Source: Septoria linicola (Eukaryota > Ascomycota > Dothideomycetes > Mycosphaerellales > Mycosphaerellaceae). Taken from it: a stretch of DNA of 64,000 nucleotides. Below the pieces are notes generated by a model, which saw only the letters and a program-made list of their open reading frames with translations, was not told the origin of the DNA and ran no database searches. The stretch is taken from contig CP099426.1 in NCBI GenBank assembly GCA_024114885.1, positions 806,001 through 870,000 on the forward strand, in the 5' to 3' direction. The first letter of the stretch is position 1; each line of letters opens with the position of its first letter. Positions 34,131-47,172 of the stretch are shown here, one piece after another. Position numbers and translations under genes: made by a program.

Positions 34131-35165
34131 ATATACCTATTACTATAGAGAGACTAGAAGATATCCTCTAGTTTAAAGACTAACTTAGTAAGGTCTTTAA
34201 GATTAAAGATCTTAGAGAGCTAGATAAGATTCTTAGAATAAGACTAATAAGAAATAGATAGTAAGGCTAGCTAAAACTTAACTAGAAGTATTATATCTAA
34301 AAGAACCTAGCTAAGATAGGAATAGGCTAAGAAACTATATTACTAACTCTTTTACTAATAGATAGCTATAAAAGTCTAAAGCCTACTAGACTAAATAATA
34401 AAAGGTATAATAAATAAGAGTACTAATCTATTATTAGAATATAGATATAGCTTATAACTATTATAAGACTAGATATCTTATTTGCCCTTAGAAGATTAAG
34501 CTCCTATATTAGTAATCTAATAGTAGGATATATAAAGGCTCTAAAGAAGCTAACTAGATACCTAAGATCAAACCTAGACCTTAGTTTAAAATACTTAAGG
34601 AATAGTTAAGGCTATCTTACTAGATATATAGACTCTAACTATATAATAGACAAAACTAATAGAGTCTTAATCCTTAGATATATCTTCTTCCTTTATAGTA
34701 TACTAATCTCCTAGATAAGTAAGAAGTAGAAATCTATAGCTATATCTATAATAGAAGCTAAATATATAGCTATAAAAGTATATATAAAATAGTTATAGTT
34801 CCTTAGTACTCTTTTAAGAGAGCTTAGATACCTAGAGTTAGTAAGACTATAGGAGAATATTCTTACTAACTAAGGATCCTTAGTAACTAGGAAACTATTA
34901 CTAGAATTAGGCTAATTTAGCTAAAAGGTAATAACTAAGCTACTCTTACTCTAGTTAAGAACTTATATATTTATAATAAGTCTAAATATATTAATATCTT
35001 ATATAATACTATAAGAAAGCTCTAGTAGAATAGACTTATTACTATAGAATATATAAATATAAAAGAGATAGTAGTAGATAGTCTTACTAAGCTAAAGAAT
35101 AGACTATAGTTTTAGGAGTTTATAAGGTAGCTCTACTTTATATAAGAGATATATAAAAGATAACT
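34131..35165 (+). pseudogene. Copia copy 1: RT C-terminal part and RNase H
   Basis: Continues from the interrupted YIDDI motif: PITIERLEDI, then the RT thumb and connection. RNase H lies at about 34640-35010 with KKQKSIAISIIEAKYIA and a following region matching the Copia RNase H (YIAIKVYIKQLQFL). The polyprotein ends near 35145-35165. 34131-34135 is the right copy of the Copia 2 target duplication. Confidence 0.88.
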
Positions 35166-35807
35166 CTAAGCCTTAGAGTTAAACTAAGAGGAGTCTAAAA
35201 GAAAGATTTTAGTTACTTAACTCCTTCTTAGTTAGACTTTATAAAGTCCTAAATACTCTTACTAATATTAGACCTATTACTAACTATAATATTACTATAT
35301 AGTACCTAGCTAAACTAGACACCTCCTAAGGCTAAGTACTAGTTAATATTAAAGACCTCCTCTATAGTAGCTATTATCTCTACTACTAGTATATAGTTAC
35401 TCTACTTCCTAGCTTAATATAAGATCTCTATAGCTAAGAATAGTATACTCTAAAGGCTATTAAGGAACTAAGAAGCTATATAGAATATAACTAAGTAGGA
35501 GACTAGGCTATAAGGAATCTAGAGAGCTATTAGAATTAGCTATAAGAAAGGATAAGGGTAACTTACTAGATAGTCTATATCCTAAATAATCTACTCCTAT
35601 ATAAGAGAGAAGGAAGATCTTATAGAAGGTATTTCTTTTACCTTTTTATAGGAGATAGTAGTATAGAAAGTTTATTAGATTAATAGTTAGTACTATCTAG
35701 TTATTAGTCTAAAAAGTAAGTACTTAATAACTAATTAAGATTAGAGCTAGTACTTAAGTATTATAGATAATCTATAGAAAGATCTAACTATATAGTATAA
35801 GTAGGAG
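35166..35807. other. Copia 1 3' untranslated region
   Basis: Homologous to 28111-28780 in reverse. No gene seen. Confidence 0.6.
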
Positions 35808-36085
35808 TATTAAGAATATATTCTAGATAGTTAGTCTAGATATAGACATTTAAGTATAGTTCTAGATACCTAAGGTATCTACCTAAGGCTTAGTAAGAGG
35901 TATATCTTGCTTCTCTTTCTTCTCTTCTTAGATAACTAACTTAATTAACTTTATATTTAGTTCCTAGTATATTACTACTATACTATATATATAAGTTAGT
36001 TTAAGATTAATCCCCTATTCTTCTTTACTACGCTATACCCTCCTTAATATTATATAGTATCTATAAACGCCCTCTACTTTTAATA
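35808..36085 (+). repeat. Copia 1 3' LTR, 278 bp
   Basis: Read on the plus strand it starts tattaagaat and ends cttttaata, the reverse of the other Copia LTRs, as fits the opposite orientation. It carries the variant gtttatagatactatataat near its end, shared with the Copia 4 LTR at 59689, where Copia 2 and 3 have gtgttatatactatataat. This hints at two Copia subfamilies. Confidence 0.9.
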
Positions 36086-36420
36086 GTAAGTATTATATAG
36101 AGTAAACGCGTACGTAGCGTAGGTATTCCTCTTATAGACGTTAGTCTTCTTATTATTAGTTACGATTATTATTAGCTTTACTTTTTCCTCTTTAGGAATT
36201 TATATAAGGTAGGTTATATCTTATAACTACTACTTCTAATTCTCGTATATAAATATCCTAAGCTTATAAAGGCTAAGATAGCTTAGCTATAGCGCGCTTA
36301 TACGTCGTAGTCGTAATCGTAGAACTAGGTCTCTATAATTTTCTCTCTTTCTAATTTCTATATATATATCTTATAATATAGTTTATCTACGCGCGTCGTA
36401 CGCGTTTCGCTTATACTTCG
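36086..36420. other. Gypsy G4 region downstream of pol
   Basis: No gene recognised. It contains a short poly-AT run near 36360-36380. The first five bases (gtaag) are the candidate right TSD of Copia 1. Confidence 0.4.
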
Positions 36421-39400
36421 AACTCGTCTAGCGCCTTATACTCGTTAACGTTCTCTACTAATTCCTAGGTATTATACTCTTCTAGCTAGTATCGCTATTT
36501 TATAAAGTATTACTATTATCCTTTAACCTTTCTAGTTTTTAAGATCTTCTCTACCTCCTATTCGCTCTTATCGTCCGCGAGTAGTATACTCTACGCCTAC
36601 GCTTCGTCTAGTCCTCGCTATAGTTTAAGAAGAGAAATATAGAAGATATTATAGATACGTATAGTACTTAGTAGGGCTAGGCGATACGCCTACGCCTCTA
36701 TAACGCTAATTACTCGATATAGACTAATAAACTTCTCTACTAGCTTCTTACTTAGCTAGTTTAAGTTAAGGTTTTTAGTAGATAAGAATATAAGGTCTTC
36801 TACCTTATACTACTAGAGTTTATACTAAGAGTTATAGTACTTCGCTTACGCGTCGGTTATAGCTTTCTAGCGCTCCTATAGCTCTTTATATACGTTATAA
36901 AGTCTCTCTACTATATTCTTTACTATAGGTACCTCTTTCTCTAGACGCTCGTCTTAAGCGTCGCGTATACGCGTTACTATTTTAGAGTTAAACCTATATA
37001 AGATATTAAAGAGGCTTCTACGTAGCGTAGAGTAGTCGCTATTATTATACGCGAACTCTGTTTATAGTAGTAAAGCGGCCTAATTATCTTATTAGTCGTT
37101 ATAGAAGATATAGAGGTACTACTCTAAAGTCTAGTTAGTATACTCTATTTAGCTATCCGTTTATAGGTAGAACGCTATACTAAGCTTATACTTTATATAT
37201 ATTTTATAGTAGAAGTCTAACTAAAACTAGCTTATAAATACTAAGCCTCTATCTATTATAATACTAGTAGGTATACTATAGTATTAGACGACCTCGTTAC
37301 TTAGGATACTCGTAAGCTTAGCGCTTATATATCTCTTAGTTATAGTAACGAATATCGATATTTTAGTATATCTATTAATAATTACTAGGATCGTATCGTA
37401 GACGTATACGTTTCGCTTACTTAGTAGAAGATCTATAATAAAGTCTATTATTAGTTCTTACTATAGTCTTTCTAGTAGAGATAACGACTTTAGTTCGCTA
37501 TATAGGCGATAGCGCCTCGCCTTCGTATACTAGTAGGCTTCGTAGGCTTCTATATACTCGGCTACGTCGGTCGCTATTCTTAGCTAGTAGTACTTCTACT
37601 ATATTAACTTTAGTATCTTATCTTTCCTAAAGTAGCTAGCTAGGACGCCGTCGTAGTATATACGTATTACCTACGTCCTTAAGACGTAGTCCTTTAGAAG
37701 ATATAGGTAGTCTTCTATAAATAAGATATTATCTTTAATCCTATATTACTCGTATACGCCTCTATTATACTTCGCCTACTCGTATACTATATAGGTATTC
37801 GGCTCTACGTATATAATCGCTTTAGTATACCTAAATATAAGGTCGGAAATATTAGCGTATAGTTGTTCGCGCGCGACTATTACGCTAGCGACTCGCTATA
37901 GTAGCGATACGCTAGCCTTACTATAGGCAGTATTCCCTTCGAGGCTTATATTATCTAGCCTACCGCTCTAGTAATAGAGAGCGTCCCTTAGTTCTATAGT
38001 TTAGACGCTTTTAGAATTAGAATCTTCGGTTATAGGTAGTCCTACCTATCTACGCTCTACGTCCTTATCTCTACTTACGACTTCTACGATCCTTACGTAC
38101 GCTTTACTATTATAACGTATACGCTCTATCTCTATAGCTACGCTTCGTATCTACTTCGCTAGTAACCTCTAAGATCTACTAAGCGAACGCTTTTAGTAAT
38201 ATCTCTATAATAGTAGGTTACTACTACTACCTATAACTATTACTAGTTACTAAGTAGGTTTTATAGTAGAGAGACTATAGTCTTTCTACTCTTATAGCTC
38301 TACGTAATACGTCGCGTATACGGCTCGAACTCGCGCTATAATAGGGTTACTCGCGTCGCGTATAGGTAACGATTAACTTAAGGAGTTCTATACTTTTAGC
38401 TTAGTCTAAAGTATAGGTAATAGGTTAGATATATACTAGGCCTCTCTAGCGTAGTTACTACGCCTCGATAGCGTATTAGTAGAGTTTAGCTTACTAGTAC
38501 GATACTTAATCGTAAAGTCGTAAGGTACTAGTAAGGTTACCTACCTTACTTATTAGCCTATTAGTTACTTTATTATTATAAAGGCTTTAAGGTTAGCGTA
38601 GTTAACGATTATAGTAATCGTATACTATACGCCTTCGAGATACGGTTACTACGCCTTAAAGGCTTCTATAACTATAAGGAGTTCCTTATCGTATACTTTA
38701 TAATTATACTCTATAGTAATTAGCTTACGTAAGTAAAATACGATCGAGTACTAGTTCTCTTTAAAGAGCTATATTAAGATCCTTACTACTATAAAATCTA
38801 ATACGTCGGTTTCGATATATATAGGCTATATAGGATCGTAGTATCTAAGAAGCGGTATAGTTTAGAATACTTTCTTTAGCTACTAAAATATATACTTCTC
38901 GCTTTCGCTCTACTAGATAGGCTCTAGCTTCTTACCTTTAATAGCTCTCTTAGATAGAGCCGTAAGGAGCGTTACTATCTTAGAGTACTATTAAATAAAA
39001 CGATAATAGAAGTTAGTAAATCCTAAGAAGGATTAGACCTCTATAAGAGTTATAGGCTTTAGCTACGCCGTAATAGCGTCGACTCTACGTAGATCTATCG
39101 TAACGCCTCTAAGAGTTACTATAAAGCCTAAGAAATCGACTTCTTTCTAGAAGAACTTATATTTCTTTCTTTATATATATAGACCGAACTTCCTAAGCCT
39201 CTTAAGTACTACGCTATCGTCGCGTACGTACTACTCTCTCGAAGTACTATAGATTAGGATATTATCTAAGTATACTACGTAACTAGTATCTACGAGCCTA
39301 GCTAAGGCTTAGTTAATATATCCCTAGAAGGTTATAGATACGTTAGTTAAGCTAAAAAGTATTATCTTATATTAGAAGTAACTATAGCGCGTACGAAACG

Positions 39401-40495
39401 CGGTCTTCTAGTAGTTAGCTAGCTTGATCCTAATACGATAATATATATCTATAAGATCTAAGAAGGTAAACTATATAGTACTTATAAGCCTATTAAGCGT
39501 CTTACTAATAAGTAGTAAGAGATACCTATTCTTAATAGTAATCTTATTAAGCTCTCTATAATCTATATAGAGTCGAAGACGACTATCCTTCTTTAGTACG
39601 AATAGGATAGGCGTACCTGCCTCGCTTTCGCTACGCTCGATCTAATCGTACTCTAGTATATCTTTTAGGTACTTCTAAAGTTCCTCTAGTTTCCTTCTAG
39701 ATTAATAGTAGAGAAGCTTAAATAGAGGCTTCTTTCCTAGTTCTAAGTCGATTATATACTCTATGTTTTCGACTAGCTTACTTCTCGCTTTCTCGCTTAG
39801 ATTAAGGATATCTATAAATTACTTAAACTCGCTAGGAATTAGTTTAAGCTTCTCGCTTACGCCTTATACGCTTACTACGTATACTACTAGAGCGTTATAT
39901 ATATCCTTAAAGAACTTATACGCTTCTTATACGCGAACCGTACTAGTCTCGCTAGTACGGTTAAAGAGCTACTTGTCCGTTAGTAGTCTAATTACTCTAT
40001 AGGACCTCCTCTATAGTCGGTCTACGATTAGGTCTAGCTCTAGGATATTAAAGATATAGAAAATTCTACTACCTATACGCGTCGCTTCTATAGAGTCTAT
40101 AAGGCGTAGACGTAGGTAGTATACCCTATAATAATAGCTCTTATTACCTAAGAAGCTAGAAGTAGATAGTAAGGCTATATTTAGTCTTAGGAGTAACTTA
40201 TACTTAAGAGTATAGAACTAAGATATAATATTAATATCTACTATATTATCTAGAAGATATTTATAACGAATACTTCTCTCTAGTACCTCGACTACGTCTT
40301 CGATATATACTATATATATAGCTTATATAGGTAGGAAGTCTTTACTAGTTAATTTAGCTCTAGTATCTAGAGACTCTAGTTCCTCTCTAATACCTATACT
40401 TTTTTCGACTTACTAGCGTTAACGCTACGTACTATAGGCTTCTTACTATCGTTACTCTAGGAGTCTAGATTAGAGTACTTATTCTTATAGTATCT
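36421..40495 (-). pseudogene. Gypsy G4 Pol (protease, RT, RNase H, integrase, chromodomain)
   Basis: Minus-strand order: protease about 40420-40100, reverse transcriptase about 39680-39030, RNase H about 38900-38450, integrase about 37700-36900, chromodomain about 36580-36430. RT motifs include [36 protein letters not shown] and VVYLDNILIYS (from YLDD). The chromodomain reads KILKNQKVKG, QYFIKQRYQ, EEYNTQELVENV, the former Trp codons now stops. The frame continues into gag beyond the G3 insertion. Stops are RIP-type throughout. Confidence 0.87.
40491..40495. repeat. 5-bp target-site duplication of Gypsy G3, left copy
   Basis: tatct, repeated at 47168-47172. Confidence 0.9.
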
Positions 40496-40667
40496 TATAA
40501 AAGGAGTATATAGTAATATATAGAGCGCCCTCCTAATAAGACTATTAGGATATCGTAAGACTAATTCTTGCCTCCTTTCGGATATATACGCGTACTATAA
40601 TTATACTATACGCTAAGCCTACGAGCCTAAGGTGGGTCTTAGCCTTCGACCTTACCTAGCTCTTATA
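40496..40667 (-). repeat. Gypsy G3 3' LTR, 172 bp
   Basis: Starts tataaaagg and ends agctcttata on the plus strand; reverse complement of the G1 LTR. Confidence 0.93.
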
Positions 40668-40984
40668 ACTATCTCCTCTCTTTAAGAGAGCTACCCTTAG
40701 CGACAACCCTTACTTTATAGGTTATATTCTAGGCTTTCTATTTAGTCTTTATAATATACTTTGTATATTCTACGCTATTACGTCTCTAGCGCGTTATACT
40801 TACGAACCTTTAGCGTATTACGTAAATCCGCGCTACGAAGTAAAGAGTTACTATATATATTACGTTTACGTAGTAATATATTCCTTACTATAGCGACTAC
40901 GATTCGTAGCTTAAGCGTGTTCTTAAAAACTCTTCTAACTCTCTCTTAGACTTTCTCTCTACGTATATAATAATTTCTATATTC
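40668..40984. other. Gypsy G3 3' untranslated region and polypurine tract
   Basis: Counterpart of 25979-26300. The minus-strand purine run is at about 40669-40690. A 62-codon open frame on the plus strand here is a chance frame: the region has no coding pattern and no homologous frame in G1. Confidence 0.55.
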
Positions 40985-41864
40985 TTAGTAAAACTAGTAT
41001 CTCTATACGATAACCGTACTACTAACGTAAGTATAATACTACCGAAGCGTACTAGAGTCGTAGTCCTAAACTACCTATCCTATACTATTAATAATATTAG
41101 AGGCTACGGAGATATCGATATCTACCTCTACTATATTAAGTATACTTACGATAGTATAGCTTTTCGAATACTCCTTAACTACGCTTTACCTACTAACGGA
41201 CTACGTATAGACGACGAACCTACGTATAATAGGGTAATAAAGCCTAGCTAGAAGGTTAAGTACTAGCGCTATAAGCGCTAGTATCACGCCTATAAGCGTA
41301 TTACTAATAGAAACCTTAAGCGGTAGGCGCGCTACGTACTATACTACCGTGGCTAGCTAGAGACCCTCTCTAAGGGCGTACGTAAAGAGTAGGTAAAGCG
41401 CTACCTAAAGAGCCTCTAGACCTCTATTAAGACTAGTAAGAGAGTCTTTACTAGTAATAAGGGTAAAGCCGTTAGTAGCTAGGATACGCTACGTAAGGCG
41501 AGCGTACTCGCCCTACTAGTAGCTAGCGCGATATCCGTCGCCGGTCTAGTAGAGACCTAGCGCTAGTCTAACTTTATAGTAGCTATATTTAAGCTATAGT
41601 ACGAGGTATACCTACTTTTCCTATACGATCCTTATACGATACTAATACTCTTTATAGACTAACCGTATAGTAGGCGCCTCTAGCGACGCCCTAGACGCTA
41701 CTATAGAAGTAGTATACTTCGAGAGTAGTAACTAGGAGGAGAGTAAGCTCTTTAAGGATATAGTATCTAACGAGGAGGTAGAGAAGGATAAGGATAAGGA
41801 CGTAGAGAGCGTTACTAGTAGCGGAAACGCTAGCGACGACGCGCTCTCTATAGATAATAAATAA
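40985..41864 (+). pseudogene. Antisense reading frame of Gypsy G3 (unknown protein)
   Basis: Best preserved copy of the family 1 antisense gene. The plus-strand frame contains NYALPTNGLRI near 41180, RITNRNLKRQARYVLYYRG near 41300 and RYLKSLQTSIKTSKRVFTS near 41400. It ends with an acidic tail (EESKLFKDIVSNEEVEKDKD near 41740) and a stop at 41862-41864. The tail lies in a different frame from the middle part; the change falls near 41520-41640, so a spliced intron or an indel is likely. About 290 codons. No known domain recognised. Confidence 0.62.
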
Positions 41865-42127
41865 GCGTTTCGCTCGCTACCTACCTACGCCTCTTATACT
41901 CTACTCGCGCCTATATAGGCTATAGTTAGATTCTTACTTCTTACCTATAAGCACTATACGACCTACTTAGTAGGCGTATATAAATAATATAGTTCACGCT
42001 TCGATATATCTTAAATACCTTAGTAATTTTCTTATCTTCTTAAATTTAAAGTTTGCCTCTAAGTATAAGTTTAGCGCTTAGTACTTAGTATCGCCGTATT
42101 AGTGCCTTAGCGTATTAGCGCCTTAGC

Positions 42128-45100
42128 GCTTCTATCTTACTACGCGCCTACTTACGCGCTACGCTTCGAATACGTCTAGTACTATATAGCTACTAATATA
42201 TTCTTTAGGTTCCTACTAGTCGTACTCTTTAGGCTAGCCTCGCTAGCGGATTAAGTACTAGCGTACGCTCTTTCTTACTCGAGTTCTAAGGATCTTCTTA
42301 ACTTCCTATTTACTCTAGTAGTCCGCGAGTAGTATACTCTCTACCTACGTCTCGCTACTCTTCTAAGGTTCTAGAAGCGATATATAAAATACGTTATAGA
42401 TAAGAGCGTCTAGTAGTAGGGCTAAGTGGTACGCCTACTTCTCTACTACGTTAATTACCTTAAAAGGCCTAGTAAACTTATCTACTAACTTCTTCGAAGG
42501 AACCTTTAATTATAGGTTCTTTATCGATAGTAAGACTATATCGCCGACCTTATATTCCTTAGCCTAATATCTATTATTAAAGTACCTAGCCTACGCCTCG
42601 CTTACTTCTCGCTAGCGTTTACTTAGCGTCTTATAGTTCTTCTTTAATCTTTCTATAGCTTCCTTAGTAGCTAGTACCTCCCTTTTAGAAAGCGCGCTCT
42701 AAGCTTCTTACCTACTCGTTACTAGCTCTAGATTAAAACTATATAGCGCTATAAATAGTAATACCTTTAGTATCGTATACGTGCTATTATTATATACGAA
42801 CTCGGCTTATACTAATAGGTCTATCTAGTTATCTTATTACTCCGCGTAGTAGATACGTAGGTAAGTCTTAAGCGTCTAATTCGCTCTTTTAGTTTACCTA
42901 TCCGTTTACGGATAGAACGCTATACTTAGCTTACGCTTTATATACGCCTCGTAGTAGAAGTTAGACTAAAACTAACTTATAAATATAGACCCTCTATTAC
43001 TAATAATGCCTATAAGTATACTATAATACCTAATTACTTCTAATATTAAGACTCTTATAAGGTTACTACTAGTATACCTCTTTATAGTTAGGACAAAGAT
43101 AACTATCTTTATATATTGGTCGATAATAACTAGAATCGTATTATATACGTATACTCCTCGCTTACTTAGTAGAAAGTCTATAATAAAATCCTAAGTTAAT
43201 TCTTAGAATAGACGGTCTAGTATAGGTAGCGTAGTTAGCTCGCTATATAGTCGATAGCGACGCGCTTTTACCTTCTAGTAACTCCTATAGGATTCTACGT
43301 ATTATACGATATCCTTAGTTATCTCTAGCTACTAGTACTTTCTTCGTACTAGCGAGATAGTCTTATCCTTACTAAAATAGCCTATAAGAGTATTATCGTA
43401 ATATATACGAATTACCTACGTCTATAAAGCGTAGTTCTTAGGTATATATAGTAAATCGTCTACCTAGAGGTTTCCCTCTCTTATAGTATATTACTTAAAC
43501 TAGCTACTATTACTTATCGCTTACGAGTATACTACGCTTATACTTAGCTTAGCCTATACTAGCGCGCGAGTATATCTAAGGATCAAGTCTAAGATATTTA
43601 CGTATAGCTCTTCGCTCTTAGTAATTATACCTACTACTTATATAGGCGTTAAAAACTACTACTATAGGTTAGAGTTAGTACTTCTCTCTATCGAAGAATA
43701 CTATTCTTTATAAGTCGTATAGATACGAGCTACGAGCGGTCTACCTACGTCCCTCGTACTCTAATCGTCCTATAGCTATAACTTAGTCTATAGAGTAGGT
43801 AGAAGGTTAGTTACCTCTACTACCTTCTTAGCGTAGTCGCTACGCCTCGACAGCGCGTCGGCTAGGTTTCGCTTACCTACCTAGTACGTTATAACGAAGT
43901 CGAATAGAGCTAGGAATATAGCCTAACGAGCTTACCTACTAGTTAACTTCTTTACGCTTATAAACCTATAAAGGTTAGCGTAGTCGACTAGTACGTCGAT
44001 CGTATATAGAGCGCCTTCGAGATATAGCCTCTACGCTTTAAAAGCCTTAACTACTATAAGAAGCTCCTTATTATATACCTTATAATTATACTCTATAGTA
44101 ATTATCTTCCTAGATATAAATATAATAGAGTACTATTTAGATCTGAAAAGTTAGCTAAGGATTATAGTAATTACGTAATTAGAGGCGTCGCTTTCGACCT
44201 ATAACCTAAGCGTAGAGTCGAAGTACCTTAGTAGCGGTACTATAGAAAAACGCTTTTTTAACTCGGTAAACGCCTACTCCTCTTATATAGTCTACTTAAG
44301 TAGGCCCGGCTTCTTACCTACTACGGCGCCCTTAGATAACGCTATAAGTAGAGATACTACTCTAGAGTATTTAAAAATAAAACGCTAGTAGAAGTTAGTA
44401 AATCTAAGAAAGGATTAAACCTCTACGAGCGTTATAGGCGTTAGCTACGCTACGATTACGTCTATCCTACGTAGATCTATTATAACCCCTCTAGTAGTTA
44501 CTACGAAGCCTAGGAAATCGACTTCCTTCTACTAGAATTTATACTTCGCTCTTTAAGTATAGAGTCCGAACTTCTAGAGATACGTAAGCACGTCGTATAC
44601 GTCGCGTACGTAGTCTACGCGGCTCTTACTATAGATAAGAATGTTATCTAGGTATACTACATAGTACGTATCGACTAAACCTACTAGAGCACGGTTAATA
44701 TACGCCTAGAACGTAGCTAGAGCGTTAGTTAGGCTAAATAGTATCACCTTATACTAGAAGTAGCTATAGCGCGTATAGAACGTAGTCTTCTAGTAGTCGC
44801 TAGGCTTGATACGAATCTGATAGTATATATCTATAAGGTCTAGGGTCGTAAACTATACAGCTCCTATAAGCCTATCTAGCGTCTTACTAATTAAGAGAAG
44901 TAGGTGCCTATTCTTAATAGTAATTTCGTTTAACCTCTAGTAGTCGATATATAGCCTTAGTTTACTATTCTTCTTTAGTATAAATAGGATAGGCGTACTC
45001 GCCTCGCTAACGCTACGCTCGATCTAATCGTACTTAAGGCTTATAGTAAGGTACTTCTTTAATTCCTCTAGCTCCTTACCCGACTAGTAGTATAGTAGCC

Positions 45101-45750
45101 TAAAAGGTAGAATAGTACCTAGACGTAGCTTAATCGTATACTCTACGCTATCTACTAGCTTACTCCTTATCTCCTCTATCGGGTTTAGAATATTAGAGAA
45201 CTATTAGAACTTAGAGAGAAGAGGGTTAAGCTCTTCGCCTTCGCCTATCTTACTTATTACTACTATATATATAGTTAGTATATACTTTAAGTCCTTGAAA
45301 AACTTATAGGCTTCCCTAACCTTAACGTTCTTAAAAGTATCGCTATAGGTCTACTTATCTAAGCTACTATCGACTCGTATACGATAAGTACGCCTCTATA
45401 GCCGACCTAAGATTATATTAAGGGTTAGTATATTATAGGTATAAAAGATTACGCCTACTATACGCTCTACTCCTATAGAGTCTACGAGCTATACGCGTAT
45501 ATAGTATACGCTATAATAATACCCTAATTCCCTAGTAAATAAGATAGCTAGAGGTAAGGCGGTATTAGTTCGAGCTATAATACTATATTATAAGACAAAG
45601 GATCTTAATACTATATTAATATTAGTAGTATTATTAAGGAGGAATTAGGCTAGCTTAAGCCTATCCTACGCCTCGACTACGTTTTCTAGATAAGTCGTAT
45701 TTACGACTTATATAGAGAGGTATATATCGCTACTAAGCTTAGTATCTAGA
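42128..45750 (-). pseudogene. Gypsy G3 Pol (protease, RT, RNase H, integrase, chromodomain)
   Basis: Mirror of G1 Pol. RT about 45010-44470, RNase H about 44280-43890, integrase about 43410-42640, chromodomain about 42310-42180. The 16-bp tandem repeat that follows pol in G1 is here at about 42105-42135. Stops are at former CAG/CAA/TGG codons, many in common with G1 but not all. Confidence 0.88.
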
Positions 45751-46992
45751 GATCGTAGTCTTTCTCTAATACCTTCTCTTTTTTTAGCGTCTCTATAGTA
45801 ACCTTACGTACCGACGGCTTCTTACTATCGTCTTAGGCGCTTTAGTTAGAGTAGATAGAATTAGTACTAATATACTCCTTCTACTTATAGCTATAGTATT
45901 CTAAATACTTATAGCCTATAATAGAGTAAGTAGAACCTTTGTCGCTAGAGCGACGCGTACTATTCCCTCCTAGACTATCGTCTCGTCTACGCGTAGGAGT
46001 ATCGCTCTCTATACGCTTACGCTTCGAGTACGTATCGCGGTCTCTATTACTCTAGCTTCCGCCCTAGTTATACTATATAGGAATTACCCTATTAGCTTAC
46101 TCTAGGCGCCTTACTAACGTAACTAAATTAGCGCGCTTACTAGGTACGGTATAATTCTTAATAATCTCTCGTCGAAGCGCTAGCTTTAACTTTACGAGGA
46201 GCTAGCGTACTAGCTACGCTTTAGTATAGTCGCCTAGTTAAGACTCTAAGTAGCCTAGCTCTATAGCGAACTAGCGTACCCCTTAGGCCTTACTCTATTA
46301 GGCCTTCTTATACTCGACCGTTACGAGGATCGTACGATTCGCCTAATCTCTAATAACGTTATAGATAAAGCGCTTAAACTTAGTCTAAGTATAGTCTAGA
46401 GGTATTACCTTAGAGTGTTCGTTATACTAGGTCTCTTACGCCTCGCCTACGAGCTATATAATACTATATAGGACCTTCGAATCTTCTATACTAAACTCTT
46501 ATAGACTATTAAGAAAGATTACTTCGAGACTACGAATAAACTCTCTCGCCTCTCGAACTATCTCGCTTTTAAAGGTATAAGGTTCTCTAACTTTAGAACC
46601 TTTATATCGCGTATACGATACGCTATCGTAAAGTATACTACCTATAATACTAGTACTAGTATCGTCTTTAGGATTACTAATATTAAGAGTACTAGGAGTA
46701 CCTAAGGATAGAGATTCTAACTCTATAAGAAGCCGATTATTCTCTCGTCGTAGAGCGCGTACCTCTAAGCGACGACGTAGTTCCTAGTTCTTAGCCTTAA
46801 GCTATATACGCTCTACCTATATACCGTCTTTAGTTATACTAGTAGACTCCTACTCCTAAACCTCGTTAGTATCTATAAGATTACCTTAATCGTCTACTTC
46901 GCCTATTACGAGCCCTAGTAGCGCCGTGCCTACGTTACGTTAGAGAGCTATAGGCCTCTATAGATTACTACTCTTAGAAGAAGAAGAATTAG
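45751..46992 (-). pseudogene. Gypsy G3 Gag
   Basis: Homologous to G1 Gag (19966-21218), with the same capsid region, basic Arg/Ser stretch and zinc-knuckle relic, and the same RIP-type stops. It begins immediately after the 5' LTR. Confidence 0.83.
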
Positions 46993-46995
46993 AAT

Positions 46996-47167
46996 TATAA
47001 AAGGAGTATATAGTAATATATAGAGCGCCTTTCTAATAAGACTATTAGGATATCGTAAGACTAATTCTTGCCTCCTTTCGGATATATACGCGTACTATAA
47101 TTATACCGTACGCTAAGCCTACGAGCCTAAGGCAGGTCTTAGCCTTCGACCTTACCTAGCTCTTATA
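46996..47167 (-). repeat. Gypsy G3 5' LTR, 172 bp
   Basis: Followed at 47168 by the right TSD copy tatct. Confidence 0.93.
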
Positions 47168-47172
47168 TATCT

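Larger units (their letters stand above)
1373..36085 (+). mobile_element. Copia copy 1, split into four pieces by nested insertions
   Basis: The pieces 1373-3113, 19657-19789, 26473-27833 and 34131-36085 read through in order as one plus-strand Copia element. This is seen by aligning them to the uninterrupted Copia copy 2 (minus strand, 27834-34130). The interrupters are X2/X1 (3114-19656), Gypsy G1 (19790-26472) and Copia 2 (27834-34130). The 5' LTR and the start of gag are beyond Gypsy G0, outside the window. The element ends with its 3' LTR at 36085, next to Gypsy G4, which it invaded. Confidence 0.9.
40496..47167 (-). mobile_element. Gypsy G3 (family 1), full length, 6.67 kb, minus strand
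   Basis: LTRs at 40496-40667 (3') and 46996-47167 (5'), with a perfect 5-bp TSD tatct. It has the same parts in the same order as G1. It is inserted in the Gypsy G4 gag-pol region in the same orientation as its host. Confidence 0.94.

Noticed and set aside
39763..40002. 79-codon plus-strand open frame
   Set aside because: It lies opposite the RT/protease part of Gypsy G4 pol, which is on the minus strand. Composition is Leu/Ser/Tyr-rich, as expected for the complement of RIP-mutated coding sequence.
40761..40949. 62-codon plus-strand open frame in the Gypsy G3 3' untranslated region
   Set aside because: The homologous stretches in G0 and G1 do not preserve it as a frame, and it has no recognisable domain.
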